Below are positions 43,872 through 52,701 of a stretch of DNA of 64,000 bases, in pieces. Position 1 is the stretch's first letter. Every line of letters starts with the position of its first letter. Origin of the DNA: Methanoculleus chikugoensis (GTDB taxonomy: Archaea > Halobacteriota > Methanomicrobia > Methanomicrobiales > Methanoculleaceae); the NCBI RefSeq assembly GCF_900095385.1, contig NZ_FMID01000004.1, forward strand, positions 110,650-174,649, written 5' to 3'. The notes below the pieces were generated by a model that was given only the letters and a program-made list of their open reading frames with translations, was not told the origin of the DNA and ran no database searches. Position numbers and translations under genes: made by a program.

Positions 43872-45000
43872 TATCATGGCAGAAGACTCACGCGTGCTTG
43901 ACGCACGCTACTACATGCCCGCGTTCAGCCGGACGATGAAGATCGTCCGCGGCGCGGGGTCGCGCGTCTGGGACGACCAGGGACGCGAGTATATCGACTG
44001 CGTGGCGGGTATTGCGGTCTGCAGCACCGGCCACTGCCACCCGTTGGTCGTCGAGGCGATCTGCAATCAGGCCCACGAGCTGATCCACTGCTCGAACCTC
44101 TACTACATCCCGAACCAGGCGGAACTCGCGGAGAGGCTCGTCGGGATCTCGGGGCTCGCGAAGGCGTTCTTCTCGAACTCCGGCGCGGAGGCGAACGACG
44201 GCGCGATCAAACTCGCCCGCGTCCGGACGGGGAGGAAGAAGTTCGTCGCGTTCAACCACGGGTTCCACGGCCGGACCTGCGGATCGCTTGCGGTCACCCA
44301 CAAGCCCGCCATCAGGGAACCGTTCGAGCCGCTCTCGGTTCCCTGCACCTTCGTCGACTACGGCGACCTCGACGCCCTCGCAAGGGCCGTCGATAAGGAT
44401 ACCGCCGGGGTCTTCGTCGAGCCGATCCAGGGCGAGGCCGGGGTGCTGATCCCGCCCGACGAGTTCCTCCGGGGCATCCGGGAGATCTGCGACGATACCG
44501 GCGCGCTGATGATCGTCGATGAGGTGCAGACCGGGATGGGCCGGACGGGCAAATGGTTCGCCTACCAGCACTCGGGCGTATCTCCCGACATCGTCACGAC
44601 CGCAAAGGGGCTCGCGAGCGGGTTCCCCATCGGTGCGCTCGTTGCCCGCGAGGGACTCGAGTTCAAGAAGAGCGAACACGGGAGCACGTTTGCCGGAGGC
44701 CCGCTCGCCTGCGCGGCGGCGCTCGCGACGATCGGCGTCATCGAGGAGATCCTCCCCGATGTGACCCGGAAAGGCGAGCGGTTCATGAAGGGCCTCGCCC
44801 GCCACAACCCCCGGGGCCGCGGCCTGATCGTCGGCATGTCGGTCGGCGACCGGTGCCCGGAGGTGCAGCAGACCTGCGCTGCGAACGGGGTGCTCGTCAA
44901 CTGCGCCGCCGACGGGAACCTCCGTCTGATCCCGCCGCTCGTGATCACGGACGAGGAGATCGACGCAGCCGTCGGTGTCATCGATGCAGCGCTTGATTAG
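43864..45000 (+). CDS. argD: Acetylornithine/class III aminotransferase
   Basis: 378 residues. Class III PLP fold: [62 protein letters not shown], the metal/PLP aspartate in [15 protein letters not shown], and the Schiff-base lysine in [15 protein letters not shown]. ArgD is the likely role (N-acetylornithine to semialdehyde in arginine synthesis); the same fold also serves lysine or GABA pathways. ATG 43864 overlaps guaAB by eight bases; ATG 43876 is an alternative start. It overlaps hisC. Confidence 0.88.
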   Translation: MSDIMAEDSRVLDARYYMPAFSRTMKIVRGAGSRVWDDQGREYIDCVAGIAVCSTGHCHPLVVEAICNQAHELIHCSNLYYIPNQAELAERLVGISGLAKAFFSNSGAEANDGAIKLARVRTGRKKFVAFNHGFHGRTCGSLAVTHKPAIREPFEPLSVPCTFVDYGDLDALARAVDKDTAGVFVEPIQGEAGVLIPPDEFLRGIREICDDTGALMIVDEVQTGMGRTGKWFAYQHSGVSPDIVTTAKGLASGFPIGALVAREGLEFKKSEHGSTFAGGPLACAAALATIGVIEEILPDVTRKGERFMKGLARHNPRGRGLIVGMSVGDRCPEVQQTCAANGVLVNCAADGNLRLIPPLVITDEEIDAAVGVIDAALD

Positions 45001-46042
45001 AGCGTGTTATACGAGTGCGGGCGGCTACTCCTACGCGAAGAAGGCCGGGGACGTCGCGCGGGAGCACGGCTTCGACCGGGTGGCCCGCCTCGCGAGCAAC
45101 GAGAACCCCCGGCCGCCGTCGCCCGCCGCGATCGAGGCGGCAGCGGCTGCTCTCCGGGAGACCAACCGCTACCCGGACGAGCGGGCATCCGCGCTCGTCG
45201 AAGCCCTCCGCCGCTACCACGGCGACTACCGGTTCGTGACCGGCGCAGGCATGGACGGCGTCATCGAGACGGTGATCCGGACGGTCGTCGAGCCCGGCGA
45301 GAAGGTGGCCGTCTCGACCCCGACCTTCTCCTTCTACGGGATCGCAGCCGCGGCACAGGGCGCACGGGTCGTGAACGTCCCCCGCAGAGAGGACTTCTCG
45401 GTCGATCCGGCAGCGTTCATTGAAGCCTCGCGGGGCGCAAAACTCGCCTTCCTCTGCACCCCGAACAACCCCACGGGGAACTCGGTTCCGCCGGAGGACG
45501 TCGAGGCGATCCTGGAAGGAATGGACGGGCTGCTCTTCCTCGACAACGCCTACGTCGATTTTGCGGATATCGACTACCGGCCGCTGATGCGCCGGTACGA
45601 GAACCTGGTCATCGGGCGGACGATGTCGAAGATCTTCGCTCTCGCCGGGCTCCGGGTCGGCTACGCGTTCGTGCCCGCGTGGCTTGAGCCGTTCTACCAG
45701 AGGGCCGCAACGCCGTTTGCGCTGAACTCCGTCTCGATGGCCGCGGCCGCAGGGGCGCTCGCCGACACCGACCGGGTGAGGGAGACCCTTGAACACGTGC
45801 AGGAGTGGCGGCGGCGGTTCACCGAAGAGGTGCCGTTCAGGGTATACCCAACGGATGCGAACTTCGTCATGATCGACGTCGCGCCCCGAACAGGGGACGA
45901 GGCAACGGAACGTCTCGCGGCGAAGGGCGTCCTCGTCCGGTCCTGCACCAGTTTCCCGGGGCTCGGAGACCACTACATCAGGGTCTGCATCGGCGAAGAC
46001 TGGGAGAACATCCGATTCCTCGAGGCGATAAAGAACTTATGA
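44984..46042 (+). CDS. hisC: Histidinol-phosphate aminotransferase
   Basis: 352 residues from ATG 44984 (GTG 44975 also in frame), overlapping the end of argD. Class I/II PLP enzyme: LASNENPRPPSPA, VTGAGMDGVIETVIRT, FLCTPNNPTGN, FLDNAYVDFAD, the lysine in TMSKIFALAGLRVGYA, and VRSCTSFPGLGDHYIRVCIG. It transaminates imidazole-acetol phosphate with glutamate in histidine synthesis; it may also accept aromatic substrates. It overlaps the AK6-type kinase by four bases. Confidence 0.9.
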   Translation: MQRLIRACYTSAGGYSYAKKAGDVAREHGFDRVARLASNENPRPPSPAAIEAAAAALRETNRYPDERASALVEALRRYHGDYRFVTGAGMDGVIETVIRTVVEPGEKVAVSTPTFSFYGIAAAAQGARVVNVPRREDFSVDPAAFIEASRGAKLAFLCTPNNPTGNSVPPEDVEAILEGMDGLLFLDNAYVDFADIDYRPLMRRYENLVIGRTMSKIFALAGLRVGYAFVPAWLEPFYQRAATPFALNSVSMAAAAGALADTDRVRETLEHVQEWRRRFTEEVPFRVYPTDANFVMIDVAPRTGDEATERLAAKGVLVRSCTSFPGLGDHYIRVCIGEDWENIRFLEAIKNL

Positions 46043-46551
46043 TGACGGGCATCACCGGCACGCCGGGAACCGGGAAGACGTCTGTTGCGGCCGAACTCGA
46101 ACGGCGAGGGCACACCGTCGTCCGGCTGACGGATACGGTACGCCCCTACGTCATCGAAGAGGACCGTGACCGCCAGACGCTGGTGGTGGACGTCGACCGG
46201 TGGGTGGAGGAGTTCGAGCCCGTCGACGGGATCGTCGAAGGCCACCTCGCCCACCTCCTCCCCTGCGACCGGGTGGTGGTGCTCCGGTGCCGTCCGGACG
46301 TCCTGCGCCGGCGCCTCGCCCCGAGGAACTACCCGGCGGAGAAGGTTGCAGAAAACGTCGAGGCGGAGGCACTCGACGTCATCCTGATCGAGACGCTCGA
46401 GGAGCACCCGGGCGAGCACGTCCTCGAGGTGGACTCGACCGAACTCTCCGCCGGCGACTGCGCCGACCGGATCGAGCGGTTCATCCAGGGCGTTCTCCCG
46501 CCGTCCTACGGCTCCATCGACTGGACGGATTACCTGGAGGTCGGGCGATGA
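46039..46551 (+). CDS. AK6/Fap7-type adenylate kinase
   Basis: 170 residues. P-loop GITGTPGTGKTSVAAELERRG, then VVDVDRWVEEF, IVEGHLAHLLPCDRVVVLRC, a lid RRLAPRNYPAEKVAENVEAEALDVIL, as in archaeal AK6/Fap7 homologues, which phosphorylate AMP and, in eukaryotes and archaea, assist small-ribosomal-subunit maturation. Starts ATGA-overlapped with hisC and ends ATGA-overlapped with the next gene, so tight coupling. Met46042 is an equally good start. Confidence 0.88.
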   Translation: MMTGITGTPGTGKTSVAAELERRGHTVVRLTDTVRPYVIEEDRDRQTLVVDVDRWVEEFEPVDGIVEGHLAHLLPCDRVVVLRCRPDVLRRRLAPRNYPAEKVAENVEAEALDVILIETLEEHPGEHVLEVDSTELSAGDCADRIERFIQGVLPPSYGSIDWTDYLEVGR

Positions 46552-47153
46552 CACTCGACCAGTTCCGGCCGCACGTGCAGGGGATCATCCAGCCCGTGGT
46601 GAACCTGGTGCGAAAGATCGGGGTCACCCCGAACGCGCTGACGATCGCATCGTTCCTCGTCTCGGCGCTTGCGGGTATCGCGTTCTATGCCGGGGGAGTC
46701 GTCCTCGGCACCATCATGGTCGCGTTCAACGCCGTCTTCGACGCGCTCGACGGGGCGCTCGCCCGGGATATGGGGATCGCGGGACTTCGCGGAGACTTTC
46801 TCGACCACGTCATCGACCGCTACGCCGACATACTCATCATCACCGGGATATTTGCGGGCGGGGCCGCGCCCTGGCAGATCGGGGTCTTCGCGCTGACGGG
46901 TGTCCTGATGTCCTCCTACCTCGGCACCCAGGCGCAGGCCGTCGGGGTGGGCAGGGTCTACGGCGGGATCCTCGGCCGGGCGGATCGCCTCGTGCTGATC
47001 ATCATCGCAGGCGCCCTCACGGTGCTGATACCCGGTGATATCTACGGCCTGAACTACCTCGGGTGGCTCCTCGTCATATTCGGTTTCCTCGGGCACTACA
47101 CCGCGTTCCAGCGGTTTGCCCACGTCTGGCGGCAGATCGAAGAACAGCAATAG
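46548..47153 (+). CDS. CDP-alcohol phosphatidyltransferase (archaetidylinositol phosphate synthase type)
   Basis: 201 residues with about six membrane helices. The CDP-alcohol signature DxxDGxxAR...GxxxDxxxD is complete: DALDGALARDMGIAGLRGDFLDHVIDRYAD. In archaea this family joins CDP-archaeol to inositol-phosphate, making the AIP precursor of polar lipids. The reaction uses a CTP-derived substrate, and pyrG heads the same operon. It overlaps the preceding gene by four bases. Substrate assignment is by analogy. Confidence 0.85.
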   Translation: MTLDQFRPHVQGIIQPVVNLVRKIGVTPNALTIASFLVSALAGIAFYAGGVVLGTIMVAFNAVFDALDGALARDMGIAGLRGDFLDHVIDRYADILIITGIFAGGAAPWQIGVFALTGVLMSSYLGTQAQAVGVGRVYGGILGRADRLVLIIIAGALTVLIPGDIYGLNYLGWLLVIFGFLGHYTAFQRFAHVWRQIEEQQ

Positions 47154-47185
47154 GGGGATTTTTTCCCCGTCATTTTTACATCCCT
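47154..47185 (+). terminator. Terminator after the pyrG operon
   Basis: Immediately after the stop, GGGGGATTTTTTCCCC forms a short hairpin with T-rich loop followed by CATTTTTAC. It is the only strong T-run downstream of the six-gene operon. Confidence 0.5.
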
Positions 47186-47240
47186 GGTACTTCGCTCAAA
47201 TGACCGGAGTAATTTTCAAGAGATCACCCCACTGACTTCC

Positions 47241-47322
47241 CTTCGCGTGCTTCGCGCCTTCGCGTGAATGAATTAGTGTTGGTGTCGACAGAGCCTCACG
47301 CGAAGAGCGCGAAGCCGCGAAG
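47241..47322. repeat. GC-rich inverted repeat, copy 2
   Basis: Left arm 47241-47267 (CTTCGCGTGCTTCGCG, then CCTTCGCGTGA), 27-base spacer, right arm 47295-47322 (TCACGCGAAGAGCGCG, then AAGCCGCGAAG). Same family as 1839-1919 but with arm order reversed. Between the pyrG operon and convergent TspO. Confidence 0.75.
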
Positions 47323-47443
47323 ACCGGTATCCAGGTGCTGCTGATCCCGCTTCCGGTCTCCAGAGGGGTGACTTGCTCGATTGCAGATGCTGAAATTGGT
47401 GAGGTGCTGATCCTGCGAGCGGAGACGACCTTTGCAGTGTCCT

Positions 47444-47953
47444 CTACGGGTTGAGGACGTAGATCCCGTAGTTGAGGTAGGCCGCGAAACTCACCCAGAG
47501 GAAGTACGGGACGAGCAGAATCGCCGCGGGCACCGAGACCCGGTCGAAGGCGACTATCGTCATGAGGATCGCAGCCCAGAGGATCAGGATCACGATGAAC
47601 GCGAAGAACGGCTCCTGCATCCCGAAGAAGACAAACGACCAGAGGACGTTCAAGACCAGTTGCACGCCGAAGATCGCCGTCGCGACGTGCACGTTCTTAT
47701 GCCCCCACCCCTTGCTCCAGACGAGGTAGAGCGCGATGCCCATGAGGATGTAGAGCACCGTCCAGACGGGGCCGAAGACCCACGCCGGGGGACTGAACGC
47801 GGGCATTGTAAGACCGGCATACCAGGCGGGGATCGCCGGCATCGTGAAGATCGAGCCGATCCACCCGGCTGCGAGACTGACCCCTATCGCCACGATGAAC
47901 TGGATGATTCGGACGTAGGTTGGTGTCACGCTGGGGAATAATGCTTCCCGCAC
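47444..47953 (-). CDS. TspO/MBR family membrane protein
   Basis: 169 residues with five membrane helices as in TspO. Signatures: GWIGSIFTMPAIPAWYAGLTMPAFSPPAWVFGPVWTVLYILMGIALYLVW, the classic PxWxxPVWxxLY core, and later QLVLNVLWSFVFFG and DRVSVPAAILLVPYFLWVSFAAYLN. TspO proteins bind tetrapyrroles and respond to stress or oxygen; in methanogens the ligand is unknown. The gene follows the histidine kinase by 83 bases on the same strand and could be co-transcribed. Confidence 0.92.
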   Translation of the reverse strand: MREALFPSVTPTYVRIIQFIVAIGVSLAAGWIGSIFTMPAIPAWYAGLTMPAFSPPAWVFGPVWTVLYILMGIALYLVWSKGWGHKNVHVATAIFGVQLVLNVLWSFVFFGMQEPFFAFIVILILWAAILMTIVAFDRVSVPAAILLVPYFLWVSFAAYLNYGIYVLNP

Positions 47954-48036
47954 TCTTAAGCCTTTTGATCCGGGTGGCAGTCGTCAGCCCGGGCCCTGAC
48001 GGAAAGCCGACGATGCACCGTTCTCAGCACGGAATC

Positions 48037-50016
48037 TTATTCGCACTCCTCGCCGTCCGGGTAATCGTCGTCACCGGCAGGGAGAACCTCACGGAGGGTG
48101 AACCGGAACGCCGTACCGAGATCCGGCCGCCCTTCCACCCGGTCCTCCACCCGGATGGTGCCGCCGTACCTCTCCACCAGCGTCCGGACGATGAAGAGGC
48201 CGAGGCCGTCGCCGTAGCCCCCGACCCACCCCCGCTCGAACCGGGAAAAGATCGACTCCTTCATGGGATCGGGTATGCCCGGCCCGGTATCCTCGACCGA
48301 GACCAGCACGCTCTCGCCGTCGTAGTCCTCCACGCGGATGGCCATCCGGACGTCCCCGCCGCCGAACTTGACGGCGTTCCGGATGAGGTTCGTGAAGACC
48401 TCACAGAGCAGGTCGTCCGCCCAGACCCGGGTGAGGAGGGGCTCCGCAACCTCGATCGCGACATCGGGGAAGGCGGCGACCTCCTCCCTGATGACGGCGG
48501 CAAGGTCGACCGGCCCGACGTCGGGCGAGTCGTGGTGGATGCGGCGGATCGTGGTGACGTTGCCGAGGATCTCCGCGCTCCGGTGAATGCTGCTCCGGAT
48601 CTTTCTCGCGTAGAGCGCGGCCTCTCCTTCCAGCATCTCGAGGAGGAGGTCAGTGTAGAGGTTCGAGACGTTCTCGGCGTTCTTGATGTCGTGCGTCATG
48701 ATGTCGAGGTAGAGGTTCGCCTCCCGGTTGGCCGCCTCGAGTTTCTTGTGCAGCATCCCTTTCAGGATCCCCGACCCGATCTCCTGGCCTATCGTCTCGA
48801 GGAGCGTCCGTTCGTCGCGGGAGAAGGACGTCTTCGTCCGGCTCCCCGCGTATACCGCGCCGACGACGACCGATTCCGCGACGAGGGGGATGCAGGCGAG
48901 CGCGGAGACCTCGAGTTCCCGGAGTATGCCCGCCTCGATGGAGTTCAAGTCCGCCTGCTGCTCGATGTAGCGGGGCTGGCCGGCGATGAAGATGAAGTTG
49001 AACGGCCAGTGGTGGACCTTGATCAGGCGGTGCCGGGCCAGGACGGATCCGGGGAGTCCGTTCTGGTGCTGCAGCAGCGCTCGTTTCCGCTCGGAGTCGA
49101 GCATGTAGACGATGCCGACGTCGAGCCTCATCAGTTCGAGCGTTTTTTCAAGCGACTCCTCCAGGAGCCCGGCAAGAGAGAGAGAAGCGGCCGTGACGCC
49201 GATGACCTGATTGAGCATCGTGAGATGTTCGTTCCGGATCCGGATCTCCTCTTCGGCGCGCTTGCGCTCGGTGATATCCATAATGCCGGCGATCGAGCCC
49301 CGGAACCTGCCGGACTCATCGGTGATCGGCGACGTGACCACGAGCGCGTGGACGTGTCCGCCGTCGCAATGGAGGAGATCCAGTTCGAACTCCTGCCGTT
49401 CGTCGGTCGCCCGGCAGAACGGATTCGTTGGAGCGGAACACTTCCGGCCGGGAGCGTCAAAGAACCAGGCGACCGGCGATCCGACCAGGCGTTCCACGGG
49501 GCAGCCGAGGATCTCCCCCATGCGAGGGTTTGCAAAGGTGATGAGGCCGGTCTCGTCGACGGCGATGACGCCCTCGTTGAGGTTCTCGACGAGCCTCCGG
49601 TACATCGCCTCAGAGTGCCGGAGCGCGGCCTCCACCCTTGTGCGCTCGAGCGCGTACCGGATCGCCCGGCAGAGCAGTTCCGCGTCGGCCTTCCCCTTGA
49701 CCAGGTAATCCTGCGCGCCGTTCTGCATCGCGTGGAGCGCGGCGGGGTCTTCTCCCGCCGCGGTGAGCACGATGACCGGGACGTCGGGCGCCGTCCGGCG
49801 CAGGCGGTCGAAGATTCCCATTCCCCGGCCATCCGGGAAGTCGAGGTCGAGGAGAACCACCCCGACTCCGCCCTCCAGCACGGGAGTAAGCCCGTCTTCG
49901 GGGCGCTCGCAGTACAGCAGTTCAACCTCGCGCCCGCACCCTCGAAGCATCTCCCGGATACCCGGGGCGTCGCCGGGATTCTCCCCGATCAAGATCACTC
50001 TCAACGATTCGCTCAT
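48037..50016 (-). CDS. Hybrid sensor: REC-PAS-GAF-histidine kinase
   Basis: 659 residues from ATG 50016. Order: receiver domain with acceptor Asp in VVLLDLDFPDG and Lys in GAQDYLVKG; PAS domain (NLNEGVIAVDETGLITFANPRM) ending DITERKRAEEE; GAF domain (LNQVIGVTAASLSLAGLLEESL to LETIGQEI); phosphoacceptor His in DIMTHDIKNAENV; ATPase with N-box NLIRNAVKFGG, DTGPGIP and GDGLGLFIV. No membrane segment, so cytosolic sensing. The open frame extends 45 codons upstream, but TATAAATT at 50138-50145 makes that part promoter and leader. No separate response regulator nearby. Confidence 0.88.
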   Translation of the reverse strand: MSESLRVILIGENPGDAPGIREMLRGCGREVELLYCERPEDGLTPVLEGGVGVVLLDLDFPDGRGMGIFDRLRRTAPDVPVIVLTAAGEDPAALHAMQNGAQDYLVKGKADAELLCRAIRYALERTRVEAALRHSEAMYRRLVENLNEGVIAVDETGLITFANPRMGEILGCPVERLVGSPVAWFFDAPGRKCSAPTNPFCRATDERQEFELDLLHCDGGHVHALVVTSPITDESGRFRGSIAGIMDITERKRAEEEIRIRNEHLTMLNQVIGVTAASLSLAGLLEESLEKTLELMRLDVGIVYMLDSERKRALLQHQNGLPGSVLARHRLIKVHHWPFNFIFIAGQPRYIEQQADLNSIEAGILRELEVSALACIPLVAESVVVGAVYAGSRTKTSFSRDERTLLETIGQEIGSGILKGMLHKKLEAANREANLYLDIMTHDIKNAENVSNLYTDLLLEMLEGEAALYARKIRSSIHRSAEILGNVTTIRRIHHDSPDVGPVDLAAVIREEVAAFPDVAIEVAEPLLTRVWADDLLCEVFTNLIRNAVKFGGGDVRMAIRVEDYDGESVLVSVEDTGPGIPDPMKESIFSRFERGWVGGYGDGLGLFIVRTLVERYGGTIRVEDRVEGRPDLGTAFRFTLREVLPAGDDDYPDGEECE

Positions 50017-50039
50017 GGTCTCACTCGTATGCAGGGCCC

Positions 50040-50152
50040 GGCACCCGCCCGTATCAACCGCGAGGATATCCCGGCCGCATCCCTGACAGACACGATCTGC
50101 GATCCACTCCCGGTAATTGTATGTACCGACTTCGGAGAATTTATACCTCATT
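50040..50152 (-). promoter_or_regulatory. Promoter and leader of the histidine kinase gene
   Basis: On the minus strand GGTATAAATTCTCCGAAG provides a strong TATA box (around 50140), giving a leader of roughly 100 bases before ATG 50016. A diverged copy of the whole segment lies at 61645-61775, sharing ACCCGCCCGTATC, ATCCCGGCCGCA and the TATA-proximal part on the plus strand. Confidence 0.5.
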
Positions 50153-50904
50153 TTTTAACCTGCGAGGCAAGGGAGCCCAGCGGGAAGACCGCCCTCGCGG
50201 ATCGGCCGTGCCCCGCTCCTGAACAGTGGCCGGCTACACGAGATACGGCTTGGTATGCCGTTTCCCCGGCCTCAAGTCCAGATAGAAGAATCCCGCACAC
50301 CTCATTTTCGGGAGAAATCCCCGGAAACGACCAAATTTGTCCGATTTCACGATCTAAGACGGAACATACGCATATATCCCGGATCCAACGTATATTTCCG
50401 AAAATCGAACGACCAAGGATGGACCCACCTTCCGCAGTAAGATGATCGCGTCCTGAAATAATGAACGAGTGGACCGATTCACCGTATGTTGCGGGTGCGT
50501 GGGAGTGATCGCCAGCCGCACGCGAAAGCACGAAATTCGGTCGATGGGCAGGAAACTCCCCTTCGCGGCTTCGCGCTCAACGCGAGAGACCTTGTTGCTG
50601 CTCCGGTACTCTGCTTCAATGAGAGGTATGAGAAAAATGCCGGGCCAGAACTCTTACTGCGGAAAGTCGGGTGGAGACACATGACCCCGATACCCGCCGT
50701 ACGATCGGCAAACGCAACTACCCCCAAAGGCGCGGCAGCGCCACTTCACCCACAGCCGGATTGTCAAGCCAGCGGTGCTCAACGGTCTTGGGTTCGCGGA
50801 ACGGCGGTGAGGAGGGAAACCTGGTACGCTGGTGCTCCGATAACAGTACACCTACAAACTTATAGACCGTTTGGGGATGCTCCTTCGCCAAAACCGGCAC
50901 CCGT
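50153..50904. other. Long gap with third GC-rich repeat and an orphan ORF
   Basis: About 750 bases without a supported gene. It contains a degraded copy of the GC-rich inverted repeat (CGCACGCGAAAGCACGAA at 50516-50533 and CTTCGCGGCTTCGCGCTCAA at 50571-50590). A minus-strand ORF of 66 codons (50718-50918) begins inside the stop region of the ABC gene, but its product is not recognisable and may be a gene remnant. Confidence 0.45.
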
Positions 50905-52701
50905 TTACGGCGCTCCATCTACCGGCTGCGTGATCTCGACCTGAGCCGTCATCAGGCGGGAGAACGCCCCGCCGTTTTCCGCTAACTCATTGAACCACCC
51001 TGTCTCCGCGACCCGCCCCTCTTCCAGCACGATGATCCGGTCGGCAGACCGGATCGTCGAGGGCCGGTGCGCCACAATGAGCGTCGTCCTCCCCCGGCTG
51101 ACCTCCTTGACGGCTTTACGAACGTTCGCCTCCGACTCGGTATCCAAGCTGGACACGGCCTCATCCATCACCAGTATGGGCGCGTCCTTCAGGAACGCTC
51201 TCGCGATCGCGATGCGTTGCCGCTGCCCGCCCGACAACGTGGCCCCCCGCTCCCCAAGCACCGTGTCCCACCGGTCGGGCAGTGCCGTGATGAAGTCGAG
51301 GGCGAAGGCTCGACGAGCCGCATCTTCAACTTCGGCGTCCGTGGCGTCGCCCCGACCGATGCGAATGTTCTCCCTCACGGAGACATTGAAGAGATAAACG
51401 TCCTGCGGGACGTAGGCGATCATGTCCCGGAGGTATTCCTGCGGGAAGTCACGAAGGTCATGGCCGCCGATCCTGACGGAGCCGACCGTCGGATCCCAGA
51501 GTCTCAGCATCAGGTAGGTGCACGTCGACTTCCCGGCGCCGGAGCGACCCACCAGGGCGACGGTTTCTCCCGGCGACACCCCGAAGGTCACCCCCTTCAG
51601 CACTTCGGGCAGCTCTGGAGCATAGCAGAAACGGACTTCCTTGAAGTCGAGTGTCGGGACAATTGACCCTTCGGGCGGGGACACGGCCCGGTCGATCACC
51701 GTGGGTTGCGCGTTCATTATTCCTATGACCCGTTCGGCTGCGGCGGAAGTCTGACTCAGCTGCCGGGCGATGTTCATCAGGTTCATGATCGGCACGAACG
51801 CCATCGCCGCAAGGACCGTGGCGGCAGGATACAACGCCACATCCATGTACCCCCGTGTTGTCAGCCACCCGCCCAGCGCGACCGTGACGGTCATCCCCAT
51901 CGCCAGAAGGGCGTCGCCGGACCCGCGCTCCAGGCCGCTGCGCCCTTCATATGACACGTACGTGTCCGAGTACCTCTGCTGGCTGGCGTCCAGCCGTTTA
52001 ATCGACTGCTCCATGGCCCCAAAGGTCACGATCTCCCGGAGGCCCTGCACGCCGTCGATCACGTCCGCGCTCATCTCCCCTGCGGACGCCCGGTGTGCGC
52101 GTCCCTGTTCCTCCGCCCGCCGGGCAAACCAGTCGGGCACGGTCACCGCGGCGACGAGGAACGGGGCCAGTGCGATCATGAGGCCCCAGTGGATCAACCC
52201 GATGACGAGCAGCGTGATAGGGGTCACCACTATCGCCTGTAAAAATTCCGGCAGCGTATGTGCGATGTAGAGCTCAAGCAGGTTGACGTCGGAAAGCGCC
52301 GATCTCGCCAGGTCTCCCGATCGCCTCTCGATCACATATGCGGGCGCGAGTTCGTCAATTTTTTTATACACCGCTTTGCGAATCTCAACCAGTGACCGGA
52401 ACGCTGTGACGTGGGACCAGTAACTGTTGACGTTTGAGAGAACAAATTGCATGACTGTGAACAGGGCAAGCAGTGTGATCGTCATCAGTTGGTCGGAGAT
52501 CGTGGCTCCCGTGAGCACCGCTCCCACCAGATATGCACCGGTCAATGCCGTCAATATGCCGAGCACCTGTACGATCACGCTGGTGATCCGTACTTTTTGC
52601 AGGGACAGTCGATACGTGCCTAGCAGGTGGTCTATCACCCGGACTTTCCGGAACACCTGACCGACGGGCAGGCTGTGATCATCATGGTGCTCGTGACTCA
52701 T
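50905..52701 (-). CDS. Exporter-fold ABC half-transporter (YbtPQ/IrtAB-like), partner B
   Basis: 598 residues: a His/Asp-rich N-terminus (MSHEHHDDHSL, possible metal contact), six membrane helices (to about 330), then an ABC ATPase with Walker A GRSGAGKST, Q-loop AYVPQDVYLFNVSV, signature LSGGQRQRIAIAR, Walker B LVMDEAVSSLDTES and switch AHRPST. The helical fold is that of type IV exporters, which also includes siderophore importers such as YbtPQ and IrtAB. It overlaps the neighbouring half-transporter by four bases, so the two form a heterodimer. Last gene of the operon; direction of transport cannot be told. Confidence 0.85.
   Translation of the reverse strand: MSHEHHDDHSLPVGQVFRKVRVIDHLLGTYRLSLQKVRITSVIVQVLGILTALTGAYLVGAVLTGATISDQLMTITLLALFTVMQFVLSNVNSYWSHVTAFRSLVEIRKAVYKKIDELAPAYVIERRSGDLARSALSDVNLLELYIAHTLPEFLQAIVVTPITLLVIGLIHWGLMIALAPFLVAAVTVPDWFARRAEEQGRAHRASAGEMSADVIDGVQGLREIVTFGAMEQSIKRLDASQQRYSDTYVSYEGRSGLERGSGDALLAMGMTVTVALGGWLTTRGYMDVALYPAATVLAAMAFVPIMNLMNIARQLSQTSAAAERVIGIMNAQPTVIDRAVSPPEGSIVPTLDFKEVRFCYAPELPEVLKGVTFGVSPGETVALVGRSGAGKSTCTYLMLRLWDPTVGSVRIGGHDLRDFPQEYLRDMIAYVPQDVYLFNVSVRENIRIGRGDATDAEVEDAARRAFALDFITALPDRWDTVLGERGATLSGGQRQRIAIARAFLKDAPILVMDEAVSSLDTESEANVRKAVKEVSRGRTTLIVAHRPSTIRSADRIIVLEEGRVAETGWFNELAENGGAFSRLMTAQVEITQPVDGAP

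Noticed and set aside
50017..50151. 45-codon N-terminal extension of the histidine kinase
   Set aside because: It contains the TATAAATT promoter element, and the receiver domain begins right after ATG 50016.
47920..50445. 841-codon open frame on the plus strand
   Set aside because: Antisense to the histidine kinase; high GC and codon bias keep the opposite frame open. Product lacks any domain while the minus strand shows full REC-PAS-GAF-kinase motifs.
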